From assembly GCA_947184155.2 (NCBI GenBank), contig CAMXCT020001997.1, positions 1 to 64,000 of the forward strand: a stretch of 64,000 nucleotides of DNA, read 5' to 3'. Under the pieces are notes generated by a model, which was not told where the DNA came from, searched no databases, and saw only the letters and a list, made by a program, of their open reading frames with translations. This document shows positions 1-10,435 of the stretch, piece by piece; position 1 is the first letter of the stretch; every line of letters begins with the position of its first letter. Made by a program: the position numbers and the translations under genes. This DNA comes from Cladocopium goreaui (Eukaryota; Sar; Dinophyceae; Suessiales; Symbiodiniaceae).

Positions 1-1
1 G

Positions 2-330
2 CCCAAAACCGACCCAACATTCAACCTCAACCGGACCACGCTTCGGTTGGGGTTGAAATTTTAGGCCCGAAAGCCGCCAACAGAGCCCAACATAGCCCTA
101 AAATGGCCCAACAGAGGAGACATAAGGAGACTATATAGGCCCAAGAAGGCTCCAAAATGCGCCCAAACACGCGTAAAACAATAAAATTTTGCGCGGGTTT
201 TTTGTAGCCTCCAAATGGCCCAACATAAGCCCAAAACCGACCCAACAATTCAACCTCAACGGAACCATGCTTCCGTTGGGGTTGAAATTTTAGGCCCGAA
301 AGCCGCCAACAGAGCCCCAAGTGGCCCAAC
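2..330. repeat. 228-bp tandem duplication
   Basis: A block starting CCCAAAACCGACCCAACA at position 2 recurs at about 230 with small differences and runs to about 330. Each copy holds a short inverted repeat around CAACCTCAAC/GGTTGGGGTTG. The open frame seen on the minus strand is only the translation of this repeat. The following 331-426 is similar unordered sequence with no gene visible. Confidence 0.8.
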
Positions 331-426
331 ATAGCCTTCTATGTTGAGCCCATGTTCGGCCAAAAAAGCAGGCTCTTTTACGCCTTAAATCAGCGCCCAA
401 AAGAGCCCCACTGGTTTTGGGTCATG

Positions 427-700
427 TCCGGGCCAGATATGAGGGAGTTGCGCCATCTATGTGGGCATTCGCAGCCTGATTTTGGCGAATGAGTGGGAGT
501 AGATGGCCCAAAAAAGCAGCTTGATTCGATGTTGAGAAAAAAAGATGGGGAGAAACCAGCGCAGAAGATTGCAAAAAATATGTCGTTTTTAGGGACATAG
601 ATGGCTCAACTGACCTGTTTTAAAGGGAGTTGAGCCATCTATCCCCCATTTTTTTTGTGACATAGATGGCGCAACTCAAGATTCTGAGCCATCTACTCTT
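427..700. repeat. Left arm of a long inverted repeat
   Basis: This arm matches the reverse complement of 2552-2830 over about 270 bases with scattered mismatches and small indels. Landmarks in order are ATATGAGGGAGTT, the GCCTGATTTTGGCGAAT stretch, CAGCGCAGAAGATTGCAAAA, ACTGACCTGTTTT and CAAGATTCTGAG. Several copies of CATAGATGGCGCAACTC, or its complement, lie in both arms. The arms enclose a 2.4-kb unit, consistent with a foldback-type element. Confidence 0.8.
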
Positions 701-723
701 AGGGGAGAGTATGTCTTTTTCAT

Positions 724-2082
724 TGATCTATATCTGCTGTAGTTTCCGGGGGGGCATTCTATCTGTTGTTTTCCCCACTGTAGCCAGATGTTTCTGACCT
801 GCAGGGAACCTGGAGTGCCCTTGTCTCTTTTCCGATCTTATCCTCTTCCCTTCTCCTCCTTTTCTTCTATATTGTTCCTTACCCTTCCTTTTCTTCTATG
901 TCTTTTTCATTGATCTATATCTGCTGTAGTTTCCGGGGAGGCATTCTATCTGTTGTTTTCCCCGCTGTAGCCATATGTTTCTGACCCGCAGGGAACCTGG
1001 AGTGCCCTTGTCTCTTTTCCGACCTTATCCTCTTCCCTTTTCTCCTCCTTTTCTTCTATATTGTTCCTTACCCTTCCTTTTCTTCTATGTCTTTTTCATT
1101 GATCTTATATCTGCCGTAGTTTCCGGGGAGGCATTCTATCTGTTGTTTTCCCCACTGTAGCTAGATGTTGCTGACCCGCAGGGAACCTGGAGTGCCCTTG
1201 TCTCTTTTCCGATCTTATCCTCTTCCCTTTTCTCCTCCTTTTCTTCTATATTGTTCCTTACCCTTCCTTTTCTTCTATGTCTTTTACATTGATCTATATC
1301 TGCTGTAGTTTCCGGGGAGGCATTCTATCTGTTGTTTTCCGCACTGTAGCCATATGTTTCTGACCCGCAGGAAACCTGGAGTGCCCTTGTCTCTTTTCCG
1401 CCCTTATCCTCTTCCCTTTTCTCCTCCTTTTCTTCTATATTGTTCCTTACCCTTCCTCTTTTTCTATGTCTTTTTCGTTGATCTATATCTGCTGTAGTTT
1501 CCGGGGAGGCATTCTATCTGTTGTTTTCCCCACTGTAACCATATGTTTCTGACCCGCAGGAAACCTGGAGTGCCCTTGTCTCTTTTCCGACCTTATCCTC
1601 TTCCCTTTTCTCCTCCTTTTCTTCTATTGTTCCTTACCCTTCCTTTTCTTCCATATCTTCTTCATTGATCTATATCTGCTGTAGTTTCCGGGGAGGCATT
1701 TTATCTGTTGTTTTCCCCGCTGTAGCCAGATGTTTCTGACCCGCAGGGAACCTGGAGTGCCCTTGTCTCTTTTCCGACCTTATCCTCTTCCCTTTTCTCC
1801 TCCATTTCTTCTATTGTTCCTTACCCTTCCTTTTCTTCCATGTCTTTTTCATTGATCTATATCTGCTGTAGTTTCCGGGGAGGCATTCTATCTGTTGTTT
1901 TCCCCGCTGTAGCCAGACGTTTCTGACCCGCAGGGAACCTGGAGTGCCCTTGTCTCTTTTCCGACCTTATCCTTTTCCCTTTTCTCCTCCTTTTCTTCTA
2001 TATTGTTCCTTACCCTTCCTTTTCTTCTATGTTTTTTTCATTGATCTATATCTGCTGTAGTTTCCGGGGAGGCATTCTATCT
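724..2082. repeat. 188-bp satellite, about 7.2 copies
   Basis: The unit begins TGATCTATATCTGCTGTAG at 724, 911, 1100, 1290, 1479, 1665, 1853 and 2042, so the period is 186-190 bp. Each unit has a GGGGAGGCATTCTATCTG core followed by a long pyrimidine-rich tract. The last copy breaks off at about 2082, where another repeat block starts. Short open frames inside do not keep phase between units, so I see no coding role. Confidence 0.93.
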
Positions 2083-2540
2083 GCAAAATAGTTTTTTTCA
2101 TAGTTCTACGACACCGGTCGTGGGGGTACCCTTTGGTGAGCCTGAAAAACTCATTTTTTAATACAATATAAAAAGAAACTGATCATTTCGGGGGACCTGT
2201 TTTTTTTGTTGAAACGTTCTAGTTTAGGAACTTCAGACATCCAGGGTGGCTACTCCCCAAAGGGAATTACGTATATGATATATACCCTTATACATGGAAG
2301 AGACCCAATTCCTTGAAGAATTACGTACATAGAATATAGGTCCCCAGTGAGAATATTCATCAGCTTTTGAGGAACACCACCCAATTCCATTGGTTTTCAT
2401 TGCAAAATAGTTTTTTTCATAGTTCTACACACCGGTCGTGGGGGGTACCCTTCGGTGAGCCTGAAAAACTCATTTTTTTAATGCAATATAAAAAGAAATT
2501 GATCATTTCGGGGGATCTGTTTTTTGTTGAAACGTTCTAC
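2083..2540. repeat. Dispersed repeat blocks X-Y-X
   Basis: Block X (about 137 bp) starts TGCAAAATAGTTTTTTTCAT and contains CACCGGTCGTGG. Block Y (about 180 bp) starts GTTTAGGAACTTCAGACATC. Here the order is X (2083-2219), Y (2220-2400), X (2401-2540). The same blocks return at 3880-4411, so this is a dispersed ~320-bp composite unit. Confidence 0.85.
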
Positions 2541-2551
2541 TCTGATGTCAA

Positions 2552-2830
2552 AGTAGACGCTCAGAATCTTGAGTGGCGGCATCTATGTCAAATGCAGAAA
2601 GCGGGGGATAGATGGCTCAACTGCCATTCAAAACAGGTCAGTTGCGCCATGTATCCCTAAAAATGACTAATTTTTTGCAATCTTCTGCGCTGTTTTTCCC
2701 CAGATGTTTTTTTTTCTCAACATCAAGCTGCCTTTTTGGGACATAGATGGCGCAACTCCCACCCATTCGCCAAAATCAGGCTGGGAATGCCCACATAGAT
2801 GGCGTAACTCCCTCATATCTCCCGACATCC
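2552..2830. repeat. Right arm of the long inverted repeat
   Basis: This is the reverse complement of 427-700. Reading it backwards gives the same landmarks, including the poly-A run, CAGCGCAGAAGATTGC and CAAGATTCTGAG. No flanking target-site duplication could be settled by eye. Confidence 0.8.
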
Positions 2831-2960
2831 ATAAGCCAACCTAACCAAAATATGCCACATAGATGGCGCAACTCCGTCACATCCTGACATCCACAAACCA
2901 ACCTAACCAAAATATGCCACATAGATGGCGCATCTCCACATAGATGGCGCAATTTTACAA
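2745..2960. repeat. CATAGATGGCGCAACTCC short-motif repeats
   Basis: The motif CATAGATGGCGCAACTCC occurs repeatedly with small changes. From about 2810 it sits in a ~62-bp tandem unit that also carries CCAACCTAACCAAAATATGC. The array overlaps and extends the right arm of the inverted repeat. No gene is visible. Confidence 0.75.
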
Positions 2961-2998
2961 TTTCAATATATGCATTCTGATTATTTTTAGATGTATAA

Positions 2999-3130
2999 TA
3001 TTTACATACCGTGAACCCCCCGTTGTTGGCAGATATGTTTCTATTTACATACCGTGAACCCCCCGTTGTTGGCAGATATGTTTCTTATTTTTTCATCTTT
3101 TTTCTAACGGATGTAGGGTTTAGGGTTAGA
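2999..3130. repeat. 43-bp direct duplication and telomere-like motif
   Basis: TTTACATACCGTGAACCCCC is present at 3001 and again at 3044, giving a 43-bp tandem duplication. Just downstream, at about 3112-3126, the sequence reads GTAGGGTTTAGGGTTAG, a two-copy match to the TTTAGGG telomere repeat. It is short enough to be chance. Confidence 0.6.
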
Positions 3131-3250
3131 CACGATATATTTTGATAGAAATGTTATTTTTCAACATATGTTGGCAAAAAAAAAAAAAATCCGGGATACT
3201 ACAACGATAGGTCCTCAAACACTCTTTCTGGGGACCTATCGCCTGAGTCC

Positions 3251-3757
3251 TGGTGGTTTTGCCTCCTGTCTTGGGATAACTCTGATGTCTTTCCTGGCGG
3301 TTTTGCCTCCTGTCTTGGGATAACTCTGATGTCTTTCCTGGTGGTTTTGCCTCCTGTCTTGGGATAACTCTGATGTCTTTTTTGGTGGTTTTGCCTCCTG
3401 TCTTGGGATAACTCTGATGTCTTTCCTGGTGGTTTTGCTTCCTATCTTGGGATAACTCTGATGTCTTTCCTGGTGGTTTTGCCTCCTATCTTGGGATAAC
3501 TCTGATGTCTTTCCTGGTGGTTTTGCCTCCTGTCTTGGGATAACTCTGATGTCTTTTTTGGTGGTTTTGCCTCCTGTCTTGGGATAACTCTGATGTCTTT
3601 CTTGGTGGTTTTGCCTCCTGTCTTAGGATAACTCTGCTGTCTTTCCTGGTGGTTTTGCCTCCTGTCTTGGGATACTCTGATGTCTTTCCTGGTGGTTTTG
3701 CCTCCTGTCTTGGGATAACTCTGATGTCTTTCCTGGTGGTTTTGCCTCCTGTCTTAG
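3251..3757. repeat. 44-bp minisatellite, about 11.5 copies
   Basis: The unit TGGTGGTTTTGCCTCCTGTC is followed by TTGGGATAACTCTGATGTCT and TTCC. Copies start at 3251, 3295, 3339 and onward. Units are nearly identical, suggesting recent expansion. The period is not a multiple of three and no coding frame persists. Confidence 0.92.
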
Positions 3758-3879
3758 GAATTGGCGGAACTCGTTTTATGTTCCAGCTAAAATAGCTCTG
3801 TTTTCTTTCTCACCGCGCGGTGCCATCTTGTGGGCATTTTGGTTTCTGAGTTGAGCCATTTACTTTTAGGTCAGTGTAG

Positions 3880-4411
3880 TTTAGGAACTTCAAACATCCA
3901 GGGTTGCTACTCCCCAAAGGGAATTACATGGAATTACGTATATGATATATACCCTGAAATGGAAGAGACCCAATTTCTTGCAGAACTACATACATAGAAT
4001 ATAGGTCCCCAGTGAAAATACTCATCAGCTTTTGAGGAACACCACCCAATTCCATTGGTTTTCATTGCAAAATAGTTTTTTTCATAGTTCTACGACACCG
4101 GTCGTGGGGGGTACCCTTCGGTGAGCCTGAAAAACTCATTTTGTTAATGCAATATAAAAAGAAATTGATCATTTCGGGGGATCTGTTTTTTTTTGAAACG
4201 TTCTAGTTTAGGAACTTCAGACATCCAGGGTTGCTACTCCCCAAAGGGAATTACGTATCTGATATACCCTTATACATGGAAGAGACCCAATTCCTTGAAG
4301 AATTACTTACATAGAATTTAGGTCCGCAGTGAAAATATTCATCAATTTTTAGAGGAACACCACCCAATTCCATTTGTTTTCATTGCAAAATATGTTTTTT
4401 TTCATAGTTCA
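3880..4411. repeat. Dispersed repeat blocks Y-X-Y-partial X
   Basis: This second occurrence of the X/Y composite has Y at 3880-4066, X at 4067-4204, Y at 4205-4384 and the start of X to 4411. Together with 2083-2540 it shows that the alternating X-Y order is conserved, so X and Y form one unit. Confidence 0.85.
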
Positions 4412-4744
4412 CCCCGCGATTGCCCCAGCAAAACGCGTTGCAACACACTTTCCATGCTGAAATCGCAGTTGTCCCTTTGCGGAACTGGTTTGAATCACAG
4501 GCGGCTGCAGCAATCCATGTTTCTGTCAAAAACCTGAAAAGATTTATTTTCCTGGATCAAAATGGATAGCCGGAAATATTCTATGTATATGTTGTTTTTT
4601 TCCGATTCCGGAAGATGTTTTTATTCTATGTATAGGTGTTTTTACCGATTCCGGGAGATGTTGTTGAGGCCGAAATTATCGATTTTGTATTCTATGTATC
4701 CCATCGGGATTATATAATATATTATATGTACTCACAAGTTTTTG
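4412..4744. other. Spacer with a short ~45-bp duplication
   Basis: No gene is visible. Two diverged copies of a unit containing ATTCTATGTATA and CCGATTCCGG lie at about 4577-4665. The rest is unordered sequence leading into the 47-bp minisatellite. Confidence 0.6.
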
Positions 4745-6925
4745 CACATATCTGTACAACTTGAAGGGGAAAGCGTTCTAACTGCTAAAATGCTGGTTAA
4801 AACAATGTCAAAGGGAACCGTTCTATTTGCGGAAATGCTGGTAGAAAACAATTTCAAGGGGGAAGCATTCCAACTGCTGAAATGCTTGTGTAAAAAACAA
4901 CTTGAAGGGGGAAGCATTCAAACTGCTGAAATGCCGGTAAAAAACAAGTTCAAGGGGGAAGCATTCTAATTGCTGAAATGCTGGTAGAAAAACAATTGCA
5001 AGGGAGAAACATTCTAACTGCTGAAAAACTGGTAAAAAACAATTTCAAGGGGGAAGCATTCTAACTGATGAAATGCTGGTAAAAAAACATTTCAAGGGGG
5101 TAAGCATTCTAACTGCTGAAATGCTGGTAAAAAGTAATTTCAACGGGAAAACATTCTAACTGCTGAAATGCTTGTGTAAAAGCAACTTCAAGGGGGAAGC
5201 ATTCTAACTGATGAAATGCTGGTAAAAAGCCATTTCAAGGGGGAAACATTCTAACTGATGAAATGCTTGTGTAAAAAGCAACTTCAAGGGGGAAGCATTC
5301 AAACTGCTGAAATGCTGGGAAGCATTCTACCTGCTGAAATGCTGGCAAAAACAATTTCAAGGGGGAAGCGTTCTAATTGCTGAAATGTTGGTAGAAAGCA
5401 ATTTCAAGGGGGAAGCATTCTAACTGCTGAAATGCTTGTAAAAAACAATTTCAAGGGGAAAGCATTCTAACCGCTGAAAAGCTGGTAAAAAGCCGTTTCA
5501 AGGGGGAAGCATTCTAACTTCTGAAATGCTGGAAAAAAACCTTTTCAAGGGGGGAAGCATGCTAACTGTTGAAATGCTGGTAAAAAACAATTTCAAGAAA
5601 AGCATTCTAATTGCTGAAATGCTGGTAGAAAAGCCATTTCAAGGGAGAAACATTCTACAGTAACTGCTGAAATGCTTGTGTAAAAGCAACTTCAAGGAGG
5701 AAGCATTCTAACTGATGAAATGCTGGTAAAAAACCATTTCAAGGGGGAAACATTCTAACTGATGAAATGCTTGTGTAAAAAGCAACTTCAAGGGGGAAGC
5801 ATTCTAACTGCTGAAATGCTGGGAAGCATTCTACCTGCTGAAATGCTGGCAAAAGCAATTTCAAGGGGGAAGCGTTCTAATTGCTGAAATGCTGGTAGAA
5901 AGCAATTTCAAGGGGGAAGCGTTCTAATTGCTGAAATGCTGGTAGAAAGCAATTTCAAATGGGAAACATTCTAACTGCTGAAATGCTTGTGTAAAAGCAA
6001 TTTCAACGGGGAAGCATTCTAGCTGCTGAAAAGCTGGTTGAAAAAAAAATCAAGGGGGAAGCATTCTAGCTGATGAAATGCTGGTAAAAAAACATTTCAA
6101 GGGGGGAAGCATTCTAACTGCTGAAAGGCTGGTAAAAAGCAATTTCAAGGGGGAAGCATTCTAACTGATGAAATAATGGTAAAAAACAATTTCAAGAAAA
6201 GCATTCTAATTGCTGAAATGCTGGTTAAAAAACAACTTCAAGGGGGAAGCATTCTAACGGCTGAAATGCTGGGAAGCATTCTAACTGCTGAAATGCTGGC
6301 AAAAGCAACTTCAAGGGGGAAGCGTTCATTGCAGGAATGCTGGTAGAAAGCAATTTCAAGGGGGAAGCATTCTAACTGCTGAAATGCTTGTGTAAAAAAC
6401 AATATGAAGGGGAAACATTCTAACTGCTGAAAGCCTGGTAAAAAGCAATTTCAAGGGGAAAGCATTCCAACTGGTGAAATGCTTGTAAAAAGCAATTTCA
6501 AGGGGAAAGCATTCTAACCGCTGAAAAGCTGGTAAAAAGCCGTTTCAAGGGGGAAGCATTCTAACGTATGAAATGCTGGTAAAAAACATTTTCAAGGGGG
6601 GAAGCATGCTAACTGCTGAAATACTGGTAAAAAACAATTTCAAGAAAAGCATTCTAATTGCTGAAATGCTTGTGTAAAAGCAACTTCAAGGGGGAAGCAT
6701 TCTAACTGATGAAATGCTGGTAAAAAACCATTTCAAGGGGGAAACATTCTAACTGATGAAATGCTTGTGTAAAAAGCAACTTCAAGGGGGAAGCATTCAA
6801 ACTGCTGAAATGCTGGGAAGCATTCTAACTGCTGAAATGCTGGCAAAGCAATTTCAAGGGGGAAGCGTTCTAATTGCTGAAATGCTGGTAGAAAGCAATT
6901 TCAAGGGGGAAGCGTTCTAACTGCA
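4745..6925. repeat. 47-bp minisatellite, about 46 copies, higher-order structure
   Basis: The unit is close to AATGCTGGTAAAAAACAATT followed by TCAAGGGGGAAGCATTCTAA and CTGCTGA. Variants include ATGCTTGTGTAAAA and deleted forms. A distinctive truncated dimer, CTGGGAAGCATTC, recurs at about 5315, 5819, 6269 and 6813, which marks a higher-order period of about 450-545 bp. Stops interrupt every frame within a few units. Confidence 0.92.
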
Positions 6926-7188
6926 TTCTAACATCTGATCTGATGATATTCATAGTGCGAAGGCATTCTAAGTGAGGGATTTGTGCAAAGGGTTCTCCAA
7001 AAACAAAAAAACTTAAAACTCGGGTGGGGAGGCATTCTAACTGAAGGATTTTTTGCCGTGCGCGGGCCGCATTCTAACTGAGGGGGAGGAATATTTGGAA
7101 TTCGCGGAGGCATTCTAACTTTCATTTTAACGGTATATATATATACACACATAGGATATATACAGTATATATATATATATATATATCC
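6926..7188. repeat. Degenerate GGCATTCTAACTG units and TA microsatellite
   Basis: Several GGAGGCATTCTAACTG-like motifs appear at irregular spacing to about 7120. Alternating TA/CA runs follow to 7188. The core is shared with both the 47-bp and the 188-bp repeats. No gene is visible. Confidence 0.65.
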
Positions 7189-9045
7189 AAAGTTGCTGAT
7201 GACTGGTTTAAATCACCATGATTTCTTGGTTAGTCAGCATCGTTGTTGCAGTTGAACGTTGCCGTTGTGCACGCCCGTGCTGCCGTGCTCGCTGGCATCG
7301 CTGTTCTGAGGCCCCCGCGCCTGCATCCTGGAGGTCTTGATGCGGGATTCCGAGATGTCTCAGGCGGGGAGGAGTGGGCAGTGTTTCGGTGACCACCAGG
7401 TTCGGGACTACCCTCTGGTAAACTAACATAACTATGGCAAATCACAATTTTCAATGGGAAATTCCACTATAAATCACCATTTTCAATAGCTATGTTAAAT
7501 TACCAGAGGGTAATCTCAGCTCAGTTCCTGCTGGGCGAATGATATCAATGATATGTCCAGATTGTATTCTAAGCCATGGACCCTCTTTAGAAAAGAGACA
7601 AAAGTTGCCGCATGATTTCAAGATGCCGTCGGCAGAACTTTGCAACTTTGCAGAGGCGACCAACGTGTGATCCTGCCTTTCCTAACCTCACAGGGGACGT
7701 CAACCGTTCAGTCAAAGGCTCCAATTTCTGCTCACAACTGTCAGTTTTTGATTCATTTCCTTACTTTCGTTGGTAAGAAATCCTTGAACTTGCTGGTAGA
7801 ATCCCGCCCCACCGTTCTTCGTAGGAATGGGCGACTGACCCATTGATGCAGGTAAGTGCTTTGGACCGTGTGGCGCAGACGCGCGAGAAATGTCTGGGGC
7901 CTGAGAAGAAAGGGTCAGATGGTCATCAAAATATGCCGATGATGATGAACCATTGGATTTGCGGGTAATTTTGGACAAAACCATATACATATACATATAT
8001 ATATACATACATATATATATATACATATATATATATACATATATATATATACATATATACACACATATATATATATATATGTAATGAATGTGCGTGTGGC
8101 TTAGGGGGATTAGAGAGGCCGCTCTAAGGAATCCCAGGACCCATGTTCACTAGCCAGCACAAGCAGTCGTCAGTGGCCACATAAACTCGATTTCAGTCCA
8201 ACTTTGGATCTGTGGGGAAGTGAAAAAAGGTTTTAAACATCCTGTAAATGGCAAAGATGGAGAGGTTTAAAATGGTTTGGTTGGTCCCTACATGTCATGA
8301 ACAGTACGGAGAGACGAATCACCAGGGCCATTTGCTGAAATTTGAACTAAACCACCATTGTAAACGAGCTGATTTCATGGGTTGCCCTTGCTGCTTTCTG
8401 AGCTGACTTGACGGCGATGAAATCCTCGTTCGGCCTTGCGCAACACAAAGAGTTCACCCAATTTGTCGGATGGGCTACTTGAGCCGGTGTGGGAAGTCAT
8501 CAGTTTGGTGAAATTTCAATGAACAAATTGAGATTGATATACGCGTATTGGATCTAGCAGGATATTTGTCACAAGTCATAATTTATAATGATTTATACAT
8601 ATGTCAAACAGGGATATACAGGGTATCTACCTAAAATTCTGAACATCTGCAAGTCAGAACTGGGCATGCTCTTGATGAATCCAATTCCATCTCAGATCGG
8701 ATAGCATATCTCAACGATGGACACCTAAAGAATCCAACCAACCAGGTTTGCTTTGAACATCTTTGAATTTTGAACTGGGTGAAGCAGAATCTCCTAGTTT
8801 CAACCATAGCCTGCCTACACTGTGTTTTTAGATTCAATATCATTCAAGTGTAGGGATATATATATATACATATATATATATATGTATATGTATATTGTAT
8901 ATTCACATATATATGTATATGTATATTGTATATTCACATATACTCTATATATAAATCATATATTCTACCTCCCAACTATCATTCAAAAACTGGGCAGTGC
9001 GTTTTGGGACCTCGGGACGACGCGGCGAGGGGCACCCGTTTTTAG
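7189..9045. other. Sparse region: one TIR element, TA-rich runs, weak coding signal
   Basis: The GC-rich stretch at about 7240-7345 is open on both strands, with R/Q/A-rich peptides on the minus strand, and could hide an exon. I could not choose a strand or ends. A TIR element sits at 7411-7510. Alternating TA/CA microsatellites lie at about 7981-8080 and 8855-8950, the second as two copies of a 38-bp unit. I see nothing else that supports a gene. Confidence 0.4.
7411..7510. mobile_element. TIR element family A (MITE or introner), copy 1
   Basis: The ends are CCCTCTGGTAAACTAACATA on the left and TGTTAAATTACCAGAGGG on the right, inverted to each other. TA flanks both sides (7409-7410 and 7511-7512), consistent with a TA target duplication as in Tc1/mariner-type MITEs. 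The ends contain CTG|GTAA and TTACCAG|AG, so the copy could splice out as an intron. No ORF is present, so it is non-autonomous. Confidence 0.85.
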
Positions 9046-9089
9046 GCGAAGTCCAGCGCTCTCACATCGTGGCTGGAGGCTTGAGTGAG
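9046..9089 (+). CDS. Coiled-coil-type exon candidate (GEVQRSHIVAGGLSE)
   Basis: The acceptor CCGTTTTTAG|GC opens a frame reading GEVQRSHIVAGGLSE up to GAG|GCGAGG, a GC donor. The composition resembles the other plus-strand exons. Evidence is modest because the peptide is short and GC donors are permissive. Confidence 0.35.
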
Positions 9090-9178
9090 GCGAGGACTGG
9101 CTGGAGGCGTCAAACATGGTGTAGGGATGGTGATATTTGATGGGACAAATTGGGGGGAGAATTTTTTTGGGGATTTGA

Positions 9179-9289
9179 CCCTCTGGTGTTGACTAACAGT
9201 TTGCCATGGAAAGATCCACCATTTTTGATAGGTAAACCATCTATTTCTATGGGCCATCTATACCATGGCTATGTTAAATAACCAGAGGG
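9179..9289. mobile_element. TIR element family A, copy 2
   Basis: The left end CCCTCTGGTGTTGACTAACA and right end ATGTTAAATAACCAGAGGG are diverged versions of the family A ends. The right flank is TA; the left flank reads GA, so the target duplication has decayed. The interior shares the GGTAAACCATCTATTTCTAT stretch with other copies. Confidence 0.8.
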
Positions 9290-9687
9290 TATAATTTATG
9301 GATGATATTTGGATATACACTCTGGTAATCAACCGTGGCAATGGAAAAATGGTAACCAGGGAAACAGGAACCGAGCGCAGGGTTCTCCAACAAAACGCCT
9401 GGTTGTTTGAGGATGGCAGCAATCCAGGCCATGATGGGCACATCACCTGCAATCAGATTTCGATGAATCCTGCAGCCCAACTCCCATGAATGCTGCAAGA
9501 TTCGGCTAGATTCGGCTAGATTCTCCCTCCAAAACTCCAGAAAAAAATCTGTGTTTATCTCATTGCAAGACAGAGATTTCTTGGTGGCCAGTAGCCATGA
9601 GTACCCATCAGTCGCCACATGGTACATGACCTCAGGATCCGTGTGTTCGTGAGAAGGACCTGCAGGCGGGGAATGGTGTGATCCCAA
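9274..9687 (-). CDS. Unidentified minus-strand open frame, 137 codons
   Basis: The frame stays open for 137 codons and reads as ordinary protein, for example VMYHVATDGYSWLLATKKSL and FLEFWRENLAESSRILQHSW. I recognise no family. Its last residues run into the family A element at 9179-9289, and no exon support on this strand was found nearby. It could be an exon of an antisense gene, a decayed gene fragment or chance. Confidence 0.25.
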   Translation of the reverse strand: MGSHHSPPAGPSHEHTDPEVMYHVATDGYSWLLATKKSLSCNEINTDFFLEFWRENLAESSRILQHSWELGCRIHRNLIAGDVPIMAWIAAILKQPGVLLENPALGSCFPGYHFSIATVDYQSVYPNIIHKLYPLVI

Positions 9688-10114
9688 ACTGGGAGTGGTA
9701 GCACTGTGCTCTTCTGAATCTATGTCGGGCCCAGCAATGCCAATGAAATTGGGGCATTTCTAAGTCTAAGTCGATAAGAATATATAGTTGGTACTGAGAT
9801 TTAAAAACATGTCATGCAATATATGAAAAGATCTGGTAGGTCACCAGCAAACATCACCCATCTTTGTTTGCTTCAAACTCCGGTCTCTGGGTTATAACCT
9901 ATCAAATACGTTATAGATGTGAAGAAACACATAGTGTGTCTCTTACAGGCCATTTATGTTGGATTGACCCATTTAGAAAAATGGGTCGTAACCCTTCAAT
10001 ATATATATACTTATATAGATATGTACACAGTATATACAATATTATACAATCCTACACATAGCCATCAGTCATCATTTCGATCCGGACTTCGTTTTCGCAT
10101 CTCCCGGTGCGCAG

Positions 10115-10171
10115 GGCTTCAAGCAGAAGCTCCGGGATCTCACCAAGAACCGTGGCATCTTGCGCAACGAG
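10115..10171 (+). CDS. Coiled-coil exon (19 codons)
   Basis: The acceptor GGTGCGCAG|GG and donor GAG|GTGCCA enclose exactly 19 codons reading GFKQKLRDLTKNRGILRNE. Charged heptad-like residues alternate with L and I as in a coiled coil. No other frame is as good. It is one of the first strong exons of the plus-strand series. Confidence 0.6.
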
Positions 10172-10408
10172 GTGCCACATTAGATGCGTTAGATACTTAA
10201 CATTATGATACTGATGTTTGGGAGATTTTGCTGATGGTTTGGAGAATCTGTAAAGTTGATGCTGTGAAAAATTCTGGCAGATTATATCTATATATATAAT
10301 TTGATGTTTGATGTTTGAGTCGATCTGTTCCAAAACAACGTTTTCACTACCGCATCGACTCGCAGAAAACCGAAAACCGCCATTCCGTTCTGCGGTTTTC
10401 TGCTGCAG

Positions 10409-10435
10409 GTGGACAACTTGAAGGATGATTTGGAG
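10409..10435 (+). CDS. Coiled-coil exon (VDNLKDDLE)
   Basis: A pyrimidine-rich tract and TGCTGCAG|GTGG acceptor open VDNLKDDLE, ending at GAG|GCCGAT, a GC donor. The frame stays open downstream (ADHQMSAFRDLE...), so the exon may be longer. A second short exon starting near 10841 (QQRCIKHGNP) is possible but less certain. Confidence 0.5.

Noticed and set aside
975-1160. Small ORF in the 188-bp satellite, with GTAGCCAT recalling the spliced leader
   Set aside because: The match is eight bases and repeats with the satellite. The frame is lost in other units.
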